Shown: one piece after another, positions 17,136 to 28,363 of the stretch
Layout: each line of letters begins with the position of its first letter
How positions within the stretch are numbered: position 1 is the stretch's first letter
Assembly: GCF_029626155.1 (NCBI RefSeq)
Contig: NZ_JARUBL010000001.1
Span: forward strand, 2,294,001-2,358,000
Direction: 5' to 3'
Length of the DNA: 64,000 nucleotides
From: Solwaraspora sp. WMMD1047
GTDB lineage: Bacteria; Actinomycetota; Actinomycetes; Mycobacteriales; Micromonosporaceae
The notes under the pieces: generated by a model
Databases searched by the model: none
Seen by the model: the letters and a program-made list of their open reading frames with translations, nothing else
Told to the model about the DNA's origin: nothing
Translations under genes and position numbers: made by a program

Positions 17136-17265
17136 CGGACCGAGGATACCCTTCCTCCTGACCAACGAAAAGTGGCGGCCGTTGAATTCACTTTCCAGCG
17201 GTTAGTACCCTCGAAGAGGACCGGCCGACGGGTCGGCGGATCGTCTGATCGCTTGTGGAGGTGCC
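17136..17265. promoter_or_regulatory. Divergent regulatory region between TetR-HTH gene and ABC exporter
   Basis: This 130-bp spacer contains the 8-bp palindrome TGAATTCA (17183-17190) and a 6-bp inverted repeat AAAGTG/CACTTT (17169-17174, 17189-17194). TTGAAT (17182-17187) and TAGTAC (17203-17208) could be a rightward promoter with a short 15-bp spacer. It is a candidate operator for the adjacent regulator. GTGGAGGT (17254-17261) is the ribosome site of the exporter ATPase. Confidence 0.4.
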
Positions 17266-18204
17266 ATGACCGCTGTCTCGGTCGCCGGGTTGGTGAAGAC
17301 CTTCGGCAACACCCGGGCCCTGGACGAGTTGGACCTGAGCGTGCGGGCCGGGGAGGTGCACGGATTCCTCGGCCCGAACGGGGCCGGCAAGTCGACCACG
17401 ATCCGCATCCTGCTCGGCCTGCTGCGCTTCGACGCCGGCGAGGTGCGACTGCTCGGCGGGGATCCGTGGCGGGACGCGGTGGCGCTGCACCGCCGGCTGG
17501 CCTACGTGCCCGGCGACGTCAGCCTCTGGCCCAACCTCACCGGCGGGGAGGCCATCGACCTGTTCGGCGCGCTGCGCGGCGGGCTCGACGCGACCCGCCG
17601 CGACGACCTGCTGCGCCGCTTCGACCTCGACCCGACCAAGCGGTGCCGGACCTACTCGAAGGGCAACCGGCAGAAGGTCGCGATCGTCGCGGCCTTCGCC
17701 TCCGATGTGGAGCTGCTCGTACTCGACGAGCCCACCTCCGGGCTGGACCCGCTGATGGAGGCGGTCTTCCAGGACTACGTACGGCGGCTGCGGGACCAGG
17801 GCCGGACGGTGCTGCTCTCCAGTCACGTGCTGGCCGAGGTGGAGGCGCTCTGCGACCGGGTGACGATCATCCGGGCCGGCCGGACCGTCGAGACGGGCAC
17901 GCTGGCGCAGCTGCGGCACCTCACCCGCACCCCGATCACCGTGGAGACCGCCCGGCCGATCGACGGGCTCGCCGGGTTGGCCGGCGTACACGAGGTACGG
18001 CTCGACGGCACGCGGGCCAGCTTCGAGGTCGATCCCGGCCGACTCGACCCGGTCCTGCGGCACCTGGTCGAGTTCGGGATCAACGACCTGACCAGTGCAC
18101 CGCCGACCCTTGAGGAGCTCTTCCTGCGCCACTACGGCGCACCCGGCGACGATGCCGGCGGAACCGGGGCGGCGGTCGGGTCGCAGCCGGCGGGTGTGCG
18201 GTGA
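17266..18204 (+). CDS. ABC transporter ATP-binding protein (drug/polyketide exporter type)
   Basis: A 312-residue nucleotide-binding subunit. It has Walker [10 protein letters not shown] (about 44-52), the signature [15 protein letters not shown] (about 131-145), Walker [14 protein letters not shown], and the switch His in [11 protein letters not shown]. The C-terminal domain resembles that of exporter ATPases of the DrrA/NatA group. The signature has SKGN instead of the usual LSGGQ, common in this exporter branch. It overlaps the permease gene by 4 bp, implying translational coupling and a two-protein exporter. Confidence 0.93.
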   Translation: MTAVSVAGLVKTFGNTRALDELDLSVRAGEVHGFLGPNGAGKSTTIRILLGLLRFDAGEVRLLGGDPWRDAVALHRRLAYVPGDVSLWPNLTGGEAIDLFGALRGGLDATRRDDLLRRFDLDPTKRCRTYSKGNRQKVAIVAAFASDVELLVLDEPTSGLDPLMEAVFQDYVRRLRDQGRTVLLSSHVLAEVEALCDRVTIIRAGRTVETGTLAQLRHLTRTPITVETARPIDGLAGLAGVHEVRLDGTRASFEVDPGRLDPVLRHLVEFGINDLTSAPPTLEELFLRHYGAPGDDAGGTGAAVGSQPAGVR

Positions 18205-19835
18205 CCGCGGCGACCGGGCTGACCGGCACCGGCCGGCTGAGCCGGCTGGCGCTGCGGCGGGACCGGGGAAAGCTGCTGGTCTGGGTGGCCGGGCTGCCGG
18301 CCGTGGCCGCCGGCACCGCCGGCAGCGTCGTCGGTCTCTACACCACCGAACAGGACCGCCTGGGGTACGCGGCCACCACCGCCGCGAGCGCCGTCGCCCG
18401 GGCCTTCAACGGCCCGACCTCCGGACCGAGCCTGGGTGCGGTGGTGACCGCCGAGTCGTACACCTTCCTGGCGGTGCTCACGGCGCTGCTGAGCACCTTC
18501 ACCGTGATCCGGCACACCCGGCAGAACGAGGAGACCGGCCGGGCCGAGATCCTCGGCTCGGCGGTGGTCGGTCGGCACGCCCCGCTGGCCGCCGCGCTGG
18601 TCGCCGCCACCCTGGCCAACCTGGCGACCGGGACGCTTGTCACCGGCGTGCTGCTGGCGATGGGACTGCCCACCGCCGGCAGCATCGGCTACGGCGCCGC
18701 GCTCGTCGCCACCGGCATCGCGTTCGCCGCGGTGGCCGGGGTGACCGCGCAGGTCTCCGGCACCGCCCGGGGCGCCAACGGGCTGGCCGCCGCGGCGGTC
18801 GGGCTGGCGTTCGGGCTGCGGGCCGCCGGGGACGCGCTCGGCACGCTGAGCGCCGACGGGCTACGGGTGCGCAGCGCCTGGCCGTCCTGGCTCTCCCCGC
18901 TGGGCTGGGGCAACCAGCTGCGGCCGTACGACGCCGACCGGTGGTGGGTGCTGGCCATCGCCGTCGGGTTCACGCTGGCCGCGGTGGCGTTGGCCGGCGC
19001 GCTCACCGCGCACCGGGACTTCGGCTCCGGGTTGCTGGCCGTCCGGAGGGGACCGGGTCGCGCCGCCCCCGGCCTGCTCAGCCCGGTGGGGCTCGCCTGG
19101 CGGCTGCAGCGCGCCGGGCTGGCCGGCTGGGCGGTCGGGGTGGCCGTGATCGGGCTGGGCATGGGCGCGGTCGGCGACGAGGTGGACGAGATGGTCGGCG
19201 ACAACGCCGCGCTGGCCGAGGTGATGGCACAGCTCGGCGGGCCGGGCGGGCTGGTCGACGCCTACCTCGGCGCGATACTGCGGCTGTTCGCGCTGGTGAT
19301 CGCCGGCTACGCGGTGCAGGCGGTGCTGCGGCTGCGGGCCGAGGAGGTGGCCGGGACCGCGGAGGAGGTGCTGGCGGCCGCCGTGGGTCGGCGCCGGTGG
19401 ATGGCCAGCCACCTCGGCTGCGCGGGGCTCGGGACGGTGGCGTTGGTGCTGCTGGCCGGGGCGGGCACCGGCCTCGGCTACGGGCTGGTGGCCGGCGACG
19501 TGCCGGGCCAGGTCGTCCGGCTCACCGGGGCGGCGCTGACCCAGGCGCCGGCCGCGCTGGTGCTGGCCGCCGTCGGCGCGCTGCTGTTCGCCGCGCTGCC
19601 GCGCTGGTCGGTGGCGCTGTCCTGGACCGTGCTCGCGGTCTGCCTGCTGGTCGGGCAGCTCGGCGGGATTCTCGAGCTGCCCCAACCGGTGCTGAACGTG
19701 TCGCCGTTCACCCACCTGCCGCCGGTGCCGGCGGTGGACCCGGCCCCGCTGCCGACCGCGGTCCTGCTGGCCGTGACCGGCCTGCTGACCGCCGGTGGCC
19801 TGCTCCTGTTCCGCCGCCGCGACCTGCCGGCCTGA
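18201..19835 (+). CDS. ABC exporter permease (TnrB3-like, antibiotic export type)
   Basis: This 544-residue protein starts with GTG inside the stop of the ATPase gene. It has about twelve hydrophobic segments arranged as two six-helix halves separated by a hydrophilic loop, a layout shared with the putative polyketide-antibiotic exporter permeases (COG3559, TnrB3). Ala, Gly and Leu dominate. With the ATPase it forms a drug-efflux system probably repressed by the divergent TetR-HTH protein. The operon ends at a symmetric hairpin. No biosynthetic gene cluster is adjacent, so the substrate is open. Confidence 0.87.
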   Translation: MTAATGLTGTGRLSRLALRRDRGKLLVWVAGLPAVAAGTAGSVVGLYTTEQDRLGYAATTAASAVARAFNGPTSGPSLGAVVTAESYTFLAVLTALLSTFTVIRHTRQNEETGRAEILGSAVVGRHAPLAAALVAATLANLATGTLVTGVLLAMGLPTAGSIGYGAALVATGIAFAAVAGVTAQVSGTARGANGLAAAAVGLAFGLRAAGDALGTLSADGLRVRSAWPSWLSPLGWGNQLRPYDADRWWVLAIAVGFTLAAVALAGALTAHRDFGSGLLAVRRGPGRAAPGLLSPVGLAWRLQRAGLAGWAVGVAVIGLGMGAVGDEVDEMVGDNAALAEVMAQLGGPGGLVDAYLGAILRLFALVIAGYAVQAVLRLRAEEVAGTAEEVLAAAVGRRRWMASHLGCAGLGTVALVLLAGAGTGLGYGLVAGDVPGQVVRLTGAALTQAPAALVLAAVGALLFAALPRWSVALSWTVLAVCLLVGQLGGILELPQPVLNVSPFTHLPPVPAVDPAPLPTAVLLAVTGLLTAGGLLLFRRRDLPA

Positions 19836-19867
19836 GCGCGCCCGACGCGACCCGCCGGCCGCAGAAA

Positions 19868-19899
19868 CGGGTCGTGACCCCTGACGGGGTCACGACCCG
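19868..19899. terminator. Bidirectional hairpin between ABC permease and SigB-like gene
   Basis: A perfect 14-bp stem (19868-19881 with 19886-19899) with loop TGAC, between convergent genes. Confidence 0.85.
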
Positions 19900-19936
19900 G
19901 ACGCGCCCGGCAGCCGCCGGTCACCGGCGGTGCGGG

Positions 19937-20980
<1,044 letters not shown>

Positions 20981-21231
20981 CTTCAGTCGCCTCCCCGCTT
21001 CGACAACGTGGCGTTCACCAGAGCCGGGTGGCGCTGGTGACAAACAGCTTGGCGGTCGGGGCGTGAAGCGGGAGTGAGGAGATCGGTGAGGTGGCATGAA
21101 TCCGGGAGGAGTCAACGGCCGATAGTGGCCTTCGCGGCTTTTGTCAGACGCCGGGCCGGGATTGTCAAGGTCGATTACGCTGCCGTTCGCCGGCCGGACC
21201 GGTCGGCGGAGGTGACGGTGATGGAGGGTTC

Positions 21232-22020
21232 GTGGTCTTCAAGAAGCTGATGCAGGCGATGGGGGTCGGCGGTCCGTCGGTGGAGACGGTGCTGACCAAC
21301 CCGAACTGCCGTCCGGGCGGTCAGTTGGAGGGCCGGATCCAGGTGCTCGGCGGCGACCACCCGGTCGACATCGAGTACGTCGCGGTCGGCCTGGTGACCC
21401 GGGTCGAGGTGGAGAGCGGTGACAGCGAGTACGACACCAACCAGGAGTTCCACCGGCTGCCGGTGACCGGTGCCTTTCCGCTCGCCGCCGGCCAGCGGTA
21501 CGACATCCCGTTCCGCTGCGACGTGCCATGGGAGACCCCCATCACCGACCTCTACGGTCGGCACCTGACCGGCATGACGATGGGCCTGCGGACCGAGCTG
21601 GAGGTGGCCCGCGCGGTCGACAAGGGCGATCTCGACCCGGTGGCGGTGCACCCGCTGCCCGCCCAGGAACGGGTCCTCGACGCGCTCGTCCGGCTCGGCT
21701 TCCGGTTCACCCGCGCCGACGTCGAGCGGGGCCGGATCCACGGCGTACACCAGACGCTGCCGTTCTACCAGGAGATCGAGTTCTACCCGGCGCCGCAGTA
21801 CGCCCGGGCGATCAACCAGCTCGAACTGACCTTCGTGGCGACGCCGCAGCACCTGCAGATCGTGTTGGAGATCGACAAGCGGGGCGGTGTCTTCACCGAG
21901 GGCCGCGACGCGTTCGGCCGGTTCAACGTGGACTACGCCAGCGCGGACCGGACGGACTGGGCCGCCCAGCTCGACGCCTGGCTGCGGCAGTCGATCCAGC
22001 AACGGGGACTCTTCTTCTGA
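21232..22020 (+). CDS. spo0M: Sporulation-control protein Spo0M family (arrestin-like)
   Basis: A 262-residue protein of the SpoOM family. The start [21 protein letters not shown] is diagnostic, followed by two beta-sandwich (arrestin-like) halves, including [18 protein letters not shown] and [22 protein letters not shown]. The GTG at 21232 follows GGAGGG closely. In Bacillus Spo0M influences sporulation and cell morphology; the role in actinobacteria is less clear. It is divergent from the sigB-type gene (about 250 bp) and convergent with dtd across a long hairpin. It is cytoplasmic by sequence. Confidence 0.9.
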   Translation: MVFKKLMQAMGVGGPSVETVLTNPNCRPGGQLEGRIQVLGGDHPVDIEYVAVGLVTRVEVESGDSEYDTNQEFHRLPVTGAFPLAAGQRYDIPFRCDVPWETPITDLYGRHLTGMTMGLRTELEVARAVDKGDLDPVAVHPLPAQERVLDALVRLGFRFTRADVERGRIHGVHQTLPFYQEIEFYPAPQYARAINQLELTFVATPQHLQIVLEIDKRGGVFTEGRDAFGRFNVDYASADRTDWAAQLDAWLRQSIQQRGLFF

Positions 22021-22024
22021 CCGC

Positions 22025-22068
22025 CCGGCGGGTCGGTCGGCTGACGAGCCAGCCGACCGGCCCGCCGG
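22025..22068. terminator. Bidirectional hairpin between spo0M and dtd
   Basis: A stem of about 19 bp (22025-22043 with 22050-22068, one G-U pair) with a 6-nt loop, ending one base before the dtd stop codon. It lies between convergent genes. Confidence 0.85.
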
Positions 22069-22069
22069 T

Positions 22070-22492
22070 TCAGAGCTCCAGCAGCACCGTGCGCGGGCCG
22101 ACGTTGACGCTCTCGACCAGCATGTGGGCGCGGAACCGGCCGGTGGCCACCTCGGCGCCGCGCTGGCGCAACGCCGCGGCGAATGCCGCCACCAGCGGCT
22201 CGGCGACCTCCGCCGGGGCGGCCCGCCCCCAGCTCGGGCGCCGACCCTTGCGGGCGTCGCCGTAGAGGGTGAACTGGCTGACCACCAGGACCGGGGCGCC
22301 GGTGTCGGCGGCGGACCGCTCCTCGTCGAGGATGCGCAACTCGTACACCTTGCGGGCCATCGCCTCGGCGGTCGCCCCGGTGTCGGTGTGGGTCACCCCG
22401 AGCAGCACCAGCAGGCCGTCCGCGATCGCGCCCACCACCGCACCGTCCACCGTGACGCTGGCCCGGCTGACCGTCTGCACCATTGCCCGCAC
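22070..22492 (-). CDS. dtd: D-aminoacyl-tRNA deacylase
   Basis: This 140-residue enzyme hydrolyses D-amino acids (and glycine mischarged on tRNA-Ala) from tRNA. The family's two catalytic-loop motifs are present: VSQFTLYGD (SQFTL) and the C-terminal [11 protein letters not shown] (NxGP, here NVGPRT). The opening [17 protein letters not shown] matches Dtd N-termini, which fixes the GTG at 22492. It lies 5 bp after the stop of the methyltransferase gene, and is last in a three-gene leftward operon (CPBP protease, methyltransferase, dtd). Confidence 0.93.
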   Translation of the reverse strand: MRAMVQTVSRASVTVDGAVVGAIADGLLVLLGVTHTDTGATAEAMARKVYELRILDEERSAADTGAPVLVVSQFTLYGDARKGRRPSWGRAAPAEVAEPLVAAFAAALRQRGAEVATGRFRAHMLVESVNVGPRTVLLEL

Positions 22493-22497
22493 GGCGG

Positions 22498-23982
22498 TCA
22501 GTCCGCCGCCGGGACGAGCACGCCCCGCTCGACCAGGTGGGCGATGATCGGCACGGCCGCCTCGGCCAGGTCGGCCTCGGCCACCTCGTGCGCCACCGCG
22601 AGCAAGGCCACCTGGTCGCGCAGCGGCACCCGCCCGTCGCAGCCGCCGACCAGGGCCAGCACCAGCGGGTCGACCTCCTCGCTCCAGCGCAGACCGTGCG
22701 GCATCGCGAGTACCTGCCGATCGACCGCCCAACCGTCGGCGCCCATTGTCGCCTCCTGGTGCAGGCGCAGCCCGTCGGCGGCCCGGTAGCGGGCCGCCAG
22801 CACCGCCCGGTCGTCGCGGTCGCGCAGCCAGTCCCGCCGGTCGAACCAGGCCGCGACCTGGTCACCCAGCGGCGGCTGCACCGACTGGCGCAGGTCCTCG
22901 ACCCGTACCAGCGGATCGTCGTGGTCGGACCGCCGCAGGTTGACCAGCCCGAAACCGATCGCCTCCACCTTGTGGGCGTCGAACCAGTCCAGCCAGGCGA
23001 CCACCCGGTCGGGGTCGGTCGCCTCGCTGGCGTCGGCCAGCCACAGGTTGACGTAGGTCATCGGGTCGGCCACCTCGCGCTGGATCACCCACCCGTCCAG
23101 GCCGGTGCCGGCCAGCCAGCCGGCGACCCGTTCGCCCCAGTCCTCCCCGGCGATGTGCACCCAGTTCGCCAGGTACTGCATGGTGCCGCCCTCGGTGAGC
23201 AGGCCGGGCGCGGCGGCGGCCAGTTCGGCGCCGATCCGGTCGCCGACCCGGCCCGAGTCGCGGTAGGTGTGGGTGGTGGTGCCCGGGCCGACGACGAACG
23301 GCGGGTTGCTCACCACCAGGTCGAAGCGGCGGCCGGCGACGGGGGCGACCAGGTCACCGGGGAGCAGTTCCCAGTGCTGCCCGTTGAGCGCGGCGGTGGT
23401 GGCGGCGAACCGCAGGGCGCGCCGCGAGAGGTCGGTGGCGGTCACCGAGTCGGCGTGGGTGGCCAGGTGCAGGGCCTGGACGCCGCTGCCGGTGCCGAGG
23501 TCGAGCGCGCTGCCGACCGGCCGGCGCACGGTCGCCCCGATCAGCGTCGAGGAGGCGCCGCCGACGCCGAGCACGTGGTCGGCCGCGAGCGGCTGCCCCG
23601 GCCGGGTGCCCGCCGGCAGGTCGGACAGCACCCACCAGGCGTCGCCGTACGGCTCCAGGTCGAGCGCCTGCCGCACCCCGCCGGCAAAGCGTTCGACGAG
23701 CCCCGCGGCCAGCGCGTCGGCCAGCGGCAGCGGGGCGAGCGCGTCGGCGGCGACCTGTTCGGACTCGGTCTGCCCGCAGATGAAGAGCCGGATCAGCGAG
23801 CCGAGCGGGTCGCGGTCCTCGGTGGCCCGCAGCGCCGCCCGGAAGTCGTTGCGGGCGACCGCCGCGGTGCCGGGCGGACCGAGCCGGTTGGCGATCCCGT
23901 TCGCGGTGAACCCGGCGCCGGTCAGCGCGGCCCGCAGCCGGTCCACCCCGTCCGGTGAGAGCAGCATCTCCTCTGTGTGCAC
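22498..23982 (-). CDS. Class I SAM-dependent methyltransferase (MTS/HemK-like, NPPF motif)
   Basis: This 494-residue protein has an N-terminal domain of about 150 residues of unknown fold, then a Rossmann methyltransferase: [17 protein letters not shown] (SAM loop), [20 protein letters not shown], and catalytic-loop NPPF in [19 protein letters not shown] enzymes methylate amide or exocyclic nitrogens (protein glutamine, adenine, guanine); the target here is not determinable. The C-terminal 150 residues are an extra helical domain seen in actinobacterial homologues. The GTG at 23982 lies 4 bp after the upstream stop. It is cotranscribed with the CPBP gene and dtd. Confidence 0.85.
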   Translation of the reverse strand: MHTEEMLLSPDGVDRLRAALTGAGFTANGIANRLGPPGTAAVARNDFRAALRATEDRDPLGSLIRLFICGQTESEQVAADALAPLPLADALAAGLVERFAGGVRQALDLEPYGDAWWVLSDLPAGTRPGQPLAADHVLGVGGASSTLIGATVRRPVGSALDLGTGSGVQALHLATHADSVTATDLSRRALRFAATTAALNGQHWELLPGDLVAPVAGRRFDLVVSNPPFVVGPGTTTHTYRDSGRVGDRIGAELAAAAPGLLTEGGTMQYLANWVHIAGEDWGERVAGWLAGTGLDGWVIQREVADPMTYVNLWLADASEATDPDRVVAWLDWFDAHKVEAIGFGLVNLRRSDHDDPLVRVEDLRQSVQPPLGDQVAAWFDRRDWLRDRDDRAVLAARYRAADGLRLHQEATMGADGWAVDRQVLAMPHGLRWSEEVDPLVLALVGGCDGRVPLRDQVALLAVAHEVAEADLAEAAVPIIAHLVERGVLVPAAD

Positions 23983-23986
23983 CCCG

Positions 23987-24997
23987 TCATCCTGCCGCGC
24001 CGGCCTCCTCCGCGCCGCGCCACCCCGCCGGCCGGGACCTCGGCGCCGGCTGGGACCCTGCCGGCTGGGACCCTGCCGGCTTTGACCCTGCCGGTCGGGT
24101 CCGCGCCGCGATGCCGCGCCGGTCGGCCTGCCAGCGGACCGCCAGGGCGTAGCCGGCCAGCGCCAGCACGCTCACGGCGCAGAGTTGCCACGGCGCGTCG
24201 GCGGCCGTACCGGCGGAACCGAGCAGGCCCAGGGCGGCCACCCCGCCGTACGCGATCAGGTTGTTCACCAGGTGCAGCGCCACCGCCGCCTCCAGCCCGC
24301 CGGTGCGCACGGTCAGCCAGCCGCAGACCAGTCCCATGGTCAGCAGGTCGAGGAATCCCCACGGGGTGCCCCAGCCGTGTGCGGTGGCGAAGAGCACCGC
24401 CTGCGGTCCGATCGCCAACCAGGGCCGGTGGACGAACGCCCCGACCGCCTGCAGCAGCCAGCCCCGGAACACGTACTCCTCGGCCGCGGTCTGCAGCGGC
24501 ACCAGGAGCAGCAGCATCGAGAGGCTGGCCGCGAACTTCGGCCAACCCACCCAGGCCGCGGGCGCGGCGGTGGGTTCGCCGGTGAGATCGAGCAGCTGGC
24601 TGAAGCCCGCCAACATGAACCAGACGGCCGGCACGGCGATCAGCAGGCAGGCGGTGAGCCATCGCCACCGCACCCGTCCCTCGACCGAGGTGAGGGTGCC
24701 GGCCGGGCGTTGCTGCCAGGACCGCGCGACGACCAGCACCACCGGCAGCGCGGCGGCGACCACCAGCAGCAGCAACGCGGTCTCGCCGATCGGGCCGAAG
24801 TCCGGCTCGTCGGCCGGCCCCGATGACCGGCCGGTGAGCAGCCCGACGAGGCTACGGACGCTGAGCAGCACGCCGACCGCCGCCGCGGTGCCGGCGGCCA
24901 CCGCGGCGGTGGCGGCCGGGGGCAGCCACCAGCGGTGCGCGTCGGTGCGGGCCATCCGGTGGTACGGGGTGCCGGGCGCCGGTCGCCAGGGGGTCAT
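23987..24997 (-). CDS. CPBP family intramembrane metalloprotease
   Basis: A 336-residue membrane protein with about eight hydrophobic segments. It carries the CPBP/Abi motifs EEYVFRGW (tandem Glu), FATAHGWG (His) and LHLVNNLIAYG (His/Asn), consistent with a type II CAAX-prenyl-endopeptidase-like active site in the membrane. The substrate is unknown. The tail (about 300-325) has short repeats PAGSKPAGSQPAGSQPA and is probably a disordered cytoplasmic extension. It is the first gene of the leftward operon with the methyltransferase and dtd, starting about 85 bp from the DUF985 gene. Confidence 0.88.
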   Translation of the reverse strand: MTPWRPAPGTPYHRMARTDAHRWWLPPAATAAVAAGTAAAVGVLLSVRSLVGLLTGRSSGPADEPDFGPIGETALLLLVVAAALPVVLVVARSWQQRPAGTLTSVEGRVRWRWLTACLLIAVPAVWFMLAGFSQLLDLTGEPTAAPAAWVGWPKFAASLSMLLLLVPLQTAAEEYVFRGWLLQAVGAFVHRPWLAIGPQAVLFATAHGWGTPWGFLDLLTMGLVCGWLTVRTGGLEAAVALHLVNNLIAYGGVAALGLLGSAGTAADAPWQLCAVSVLALAGYALAVRWQADRRGIAARTRPAGSKPAGSQPAGSQPAPRSRPAGWRGAEEAGAAG

Positions 24998-25081
24998 GTC
25001 TCCAGGATCGCCGCCGCTGTCACGCGCCGCATCCGGGTGATCGCGGCTCGCGACCGGAGGTGATCGCCACCGGTGACCGGA

Positions 25082-25522
25082 TCAGTCGAGCCGGAAGTCG
25101 GCGAAGTCGAAGCCGGGGGCGACCACGCAGCTCACCAGCACCGGCTCCGGGCCGGCGGGCGCGGCCGCCTGCCAGGTGCCACCCGGGACCAGCAGCTGCG
25201 GGGCGTGACCGGCCGCCAGATCGGTGCCGAGGACGCGTTCGACTCCGGGGTCCGCGGGCCGCTCGCCGGCGCCGCCGAACCGGAGGGTGAGCGGCCCGCC
25301 AGCGTGCCACAGCCACAACTCGTCGGAGCGTACGACGTGCCAGCGGGACGCCTCGCCGGGGTTGAGCAGGAAGTAGATGGCGGTGGCGGCCGACCGGGCG
25401 GTGCCGTAGCCGGCCGGCTGGAAGTCGTGTCCGCTGCGCCAGGTCTCCCGGAACCAGCCACCCTCGGGGTGGGGCGCCAGGTCGAGCCGCTCGGCCAGCT
25501 CGGGTCGCGGCGACGTGCCCAT
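25082..25522 (-). CDS. DUF985 cupin-domain protein
   Basis: A 146-residue protein with the DUF985 signature: LDLAPHPEGGWFRETWR, ATAIYFLLNPGEASRWHVV, SDELWLWHAGGPL and the late VVAPGFDFADFRL. This is a one-domain double-stranded beta-helix (cupin) resembling plant and bacterial sugar-epimerase-like cupins. The His and Glu residues of a metal/ligand site are conserved, but the reaction is not established. The ATG is preceded by GAGGTG. It stands alone between the CPBP gene and an unrelated membrane protein gene. Confidence 0.87.
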   Translation of the reverse strand: MGTSPRPELAERLDLAPHPEGGWFRETWRSGHDFQPAGYGTARSAATAIYFLLNPGEASRWHVVRSDELWLWHAGGPLTLRFGGAGERPADPGVERVLGTDLAAGHAPQLLVPGGTWQAAAPAGPEPVLVSCVVAPGFDFADFRLD

Positions 25523-25665
25523 CTGGTCACCTCGTTTCCGGTACGCGCCGACGCGGGTCGTCGGTCCGCTGCCGCCGCACCCCGGTGGCGGGCCGCGGCG
25601 GGCGGACCGGATCGTACCGGCGGCCGGCCCGGTGGCGCCGGGCCGGCGGCCGACGGGTGACCCGG

Positions 25666-26274
25666 TCAGACGCCGGCGGCGGCGTCGTAGCGGCGCCGCA
25701 GTTCGAGCATGTCCTCCGGATCGAGGGCCTCGGTGAAGACCGCCTCGTGATACTCCGGCGGGAACAGCTGCCGGACCCGGTCACGGAACCCGACGGTCTC
25801 GGTGGCCTCGGCGACCTGCACCGTCGGCGGGTCGCTCTCCATGCCCAGGATGACCGGGCCGGCGAGCTTCACCGCCCAGTCCCACGGCCGCTGCTGTTCG
25901 GCGATGCCGCAGAGGTGGAAGCCGTAGACCCGGTCCACCTCGGGCAGGGTGGTGGCGTCGGCGGGTTCGAAGCCGTAGACGTGGACCCCGCAGATCACCG
26001 GCGCGTCGGCGGAGTCGGTCCCGGTGAGGTGCTCGCCGTGCCCCTCGTGTTGCGCCGGGTCGATCTCCTCCAGCACGGTCAGCATCCGGGCGGCGATCTG
26101 GCCGCGCAGGTCCGTCGGCTCGCCCGAGGCGGAGCCGAGCCTGCTGACCAGCACGAACGCCCCGGTCGAGACCACCAGCAGGATCACCGCGACCCAGACG
26201 AACCGGTTGCGGTACCAGGGCGCGGGCCTGGTGGGGGTGTCCAGCACTTTCATCACCTCGTCGTCTGCTTCCAT
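25666..26274 (-). CDS. Hypothetical single-pass membrane protein
   Basis: About 202 residues with one transmembrane segment near the N-terminus (FVWVAVILLVVSTGAFVLV, about 25-43) and an extracytoplasmic domain of about 155 residues with two cysteines (VICGVHVYGFEP, FHLCGIAEQQ). No family is recognised. The ATG at 26274 is used; ATG 26253, directly behind GAGGTG, is an alternative. It is divergent from the HhH-GPD gene, 134 bp away. The fold and charge distribution are typical of a real gene rather than a shadow. Confidence 0.65.
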   Translation of the reverse strand: MEADDEVMKVLDTPTRPAPWYRNRFVWVAVILLVVSTGAFVLVSRLGSASGEPTDLRGQIAARMLTVLEEIDPAQHEGHGEHLTGTDSADAPVICGVHVYGFEPADATTLPEVDRVYGFHLCGIAEQQRPWDWAVKLAGPVILGMESDPPTVQVAEATETVGFRDRVRQLFPPEYHEAVFTEALDPEDMLELRRRYDAAAGV

Positions 26275-26408
26275 CGGCAATCTTCGACGGAATCCGGCGG
26301 GAAATCCAGTGCTGTCCGGCCGCGGTTGCCGCCGGCGTCCGGTTCGACCTCCGGACGTCCTGGGCGGGGGTGTCGCGTCGCCGGCCCGGCGGCCGGCAGG
26401 ATGGGGCC

Positions 26409-26984
26409 ATGACGATCAGCCTGCCCATCGACGCCGAGGCGAACGAACTGCTCCAGCGCAGCCCGCTGGCGTTGTTGATCGGAATGATCCTTGATCAACA
26501 AGTTCCACTGGAGAAGGCGTTCTCCGCGCCGTACGAGCTGGTTCGTCGGCTGGGGCACGAGCCGGACGCCGCCGAGCTGGCGGCCTTCGACCCGGCGGCG
26601 CTGACCGCGATCTTCGCCGAGCGACCCGCCCTGCACCGGTTCCCGAAGGCGATGGCGGCCCGGGTGCAGGAGGCCGCCCGGCTGCTCGTCGACCGGTACG
26701 ACGGCGATGCCGCCCGGGTCTGGGCGGAGGCGCCCGACGGCCGCGCCGCCCTGACCCGGATCGCCGAGCTGCCCGGTTTCGGCCGGCAGAAGGCGCAGAT
26801 CTTCCTCGCCCTGCTGGGCAAGCGGTTCGGCGTCGACCCGCCCGGCTGGCGGGAGGCGGCCGGCGAGTACGGCGCCGCGGACGCGTACCGTTCGGTCGCC
26901 GACATCACCGACCAGGAATCGCTGCTGAAGGTGCGGGAGCACAAGCAGCGGACCAAGGCCGCCGCCAAGGCGGCGAAGGGCTGA
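26409..26984 (+). CDS. HhH-GPD type base-excision DNA repair protein
   Basis: A 191-residue protein matching the short actinobacterial HhH-GPD group. The N-terminal helix LLIGMILDQQVPLEKAFSAP is the usual FxxLVxxILxQQ-like start of the glycosylase core. The helix-hairpin-helix LPGFGRQKAQIFLALLGKRF (about 120-139) is followed by GVDPPGW, whose Asp is in the catalytic position. It lacks the Fe-S cluster of Nth/MutY. It probably removes damaged bases; substrate specificity is unknown. The C-terminal Lys/Ala tail may bind DNA. LtrA follows on the same strand after 63 bp. Confidence 0.85.
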   Translation: MTISLPIDAEANELLQRSPLALLIGMILDQQVPLEKAFSAPYELVRRLGHEPDAAELAAFDPAALTAIFAERPALHRFPKAMAARVQEAARLLVDRYDGDAARVWAEAPDGRAALTRIAELPGFGRQKAQIFLALLGKRFGVDPPGWREAAGEYGAADAYRSVADITDQESLLKVREHKQRTKAAAKAAKG

Positions 26985-27047
26985 TCCGGCGGCGCCGGGT
27001 CGGCGGGCCGGCAGCGCCGGCCGGCCGGTTGCCTCGTTGAGCAACGG

Positions 27048-28259
27048 ATGGGCGTGGACGAGGCGAGCGGACTGGGCCGGCTGCTGCGGTCGGAGGCGAC
27101 CTCGCAGCGGGCCACGTTCCTGGAGCTCTTCTTCGACCTGGTCTTCATCTTCGCGCTCACCCGGGTCTCGCAGCGGATCATCATCGACCTGACCGGGGAC
27201 CGGCGGATCCTGCTCACCGAGGCCGGCGAGACGCTGATTCTCTTCCTCGCCGTCTGGCTGGTCTGGTCGACGACCGTCTGGGCGACCAGCCAGCTCGACC
27301 CGGATCTGCCGGCGGTGCAGGCCATGGTCGTGGTGGCGATGTTCGGCAGCATGCTGATGGCGGTGGCGCTCCCGGAGGGGTTCGGCGTACACGGGCTGCT
27401 CTTCGCCGGCGCGTTCGCCGCCCTGCAGATCATCCGTGCCTTCATTCTCCTGCGCGCGCTGCGCGCCCGGCCGGCCCGCTGGCTGGGCCGGCGGGCCCTG
27501 ATCTGGAGCGTGGCCAGCGGCCTGCTCTGGATCACCGGGGGAGTGTTCTCCGAGGGTCCGGCCCGGGGCGCGGTCTGGACCGCGGCGCTCGCGGTCGGGT
27601 ACGGCGGGGTGGCGCTCGGCTACCCGGTCCCGAGGCTGGGCCGGTCGCCGGTGACCGGCCAGCCCATCGCCAGCGAGCACCTCGCCGAGCGCTACCAGCA
27701 GTTTCTGCTCATCGCGCTGGGGGAGATGGTGCTGGGGGTCGGCCTGACCTACAGCGGCGGCGCCTTCACCCCGGCCCGGTCCGTCGGTTTCGTGCTCGCG
27801 TTCGGCACCACCGTGCTGCTCTGGCGGATCTACTTCCACCGGGCCGGCCACCTGCTGCCGGCGGCGATCGGCCGGGCCCGGGACCCGGCCCGGCTGGGCG
27901 GCACACTCGGCCTGGCGCACCTGTTGATGATCATCGGAGTCGTGCTGACGGGGGTCGGCTACGAGTTGTTCATCGACCACCCGGCCGGTCCGCCCGACCG
28001 GGCCTGGCTGGCCCCGATCCTCGGCGGACCGGCGCTGTTCCTGATCGGGCGGGCGTACTTCGAGTGGCTGGTCTTCGACCGGGTCTCCGGGTCGCGCGTG
28101 GTGGCGGTCGCCCTGCTCGGCGCCCTCGCCGTGGCCCTGCGCGGCACGCCGCCGCTGGCGGTGGGGGCGGCCACCGGGGCGGTGCTGCTCGGCGTCGCGG
28201 TCACCGACACCCGCCGGTCCCGGCGCGGCCCGGTCGAGCAGCCGGTGCAGCGGATCTGA
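27048..28259 (+). CDS. ltrA: Low-temperature-requirement protein A (LtrA) family
   Basis: A 403-residue polytopic protein with about ten to twelve hydrophobic helices. The LtrA hallmark FLELFFDLVFIFALTRVSQ (about 24-42) is intact, as are LFLAVWLVWSTTVWATSQLDP and ERYQQFLLIALGEMVLG. The family was named from Listeria mutants unable to grow in the cold; the molecular function is unknown. It is downstream of the HhH-GPD gene and followed by a candidate terminator. Confidence 0.9.
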   Translation: MGVDEASGLGRLLRSEATSQRATFLELFFDLVFIFALTRVSQRIIIDLTGDRRILLTEAGETLILFLAVWLVWSTTVWATSQLDPDLPAVQAMVVVAMFGSMLMAVALPEGFGVHGLLFAGAFAALQIIRAFILLRALRARPARWLGRRALIWSVASGLLWITGGVFSEGPARGAVWTAALAVGYGGVALGYPVPRLGRSPVTGQPIASEHLAERYQQFLLIALGEMVLGVGLTYSGGAFTPARSVGFVLAFGTTVLLWRIYFHRAGHLLPAAIGRARDPARLGGTLGLAHLLMIIGVVLTGVGYELFIDHPAGPPDRAWLAPILGGPALFLIGRAYFEWLVFDRVSGSRVVAVALLGALAVALRGTPPLAVGAATGAVLLGVAVTDTRRSRRGPVEQPVQRI

Positions 28260-28300
28260 CCCGCCAGACACCCGCCCGACGTCGAGGCGCGGCGGCTGCG

Positions 28301-28347
28301 GACCGGCGGCCGCGGAATGACGGCGGGCGGCGTTCCGCGGCCCGGTC
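28301..28347. terminator. Candidate hairpin between ltrA and the antitoxin gene
   Basis: GGCCGCGGAA (28308-28317) pairs with TTCCGCGGCC (28333-28342), leaving a 15-nt loop. GACCGG/CCGGTC outside can pair alternatively. It lies between convergent genes. Confidence 0.5.
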
Positions 28348-28363
28348 GGGTGGTCGGCCGGCG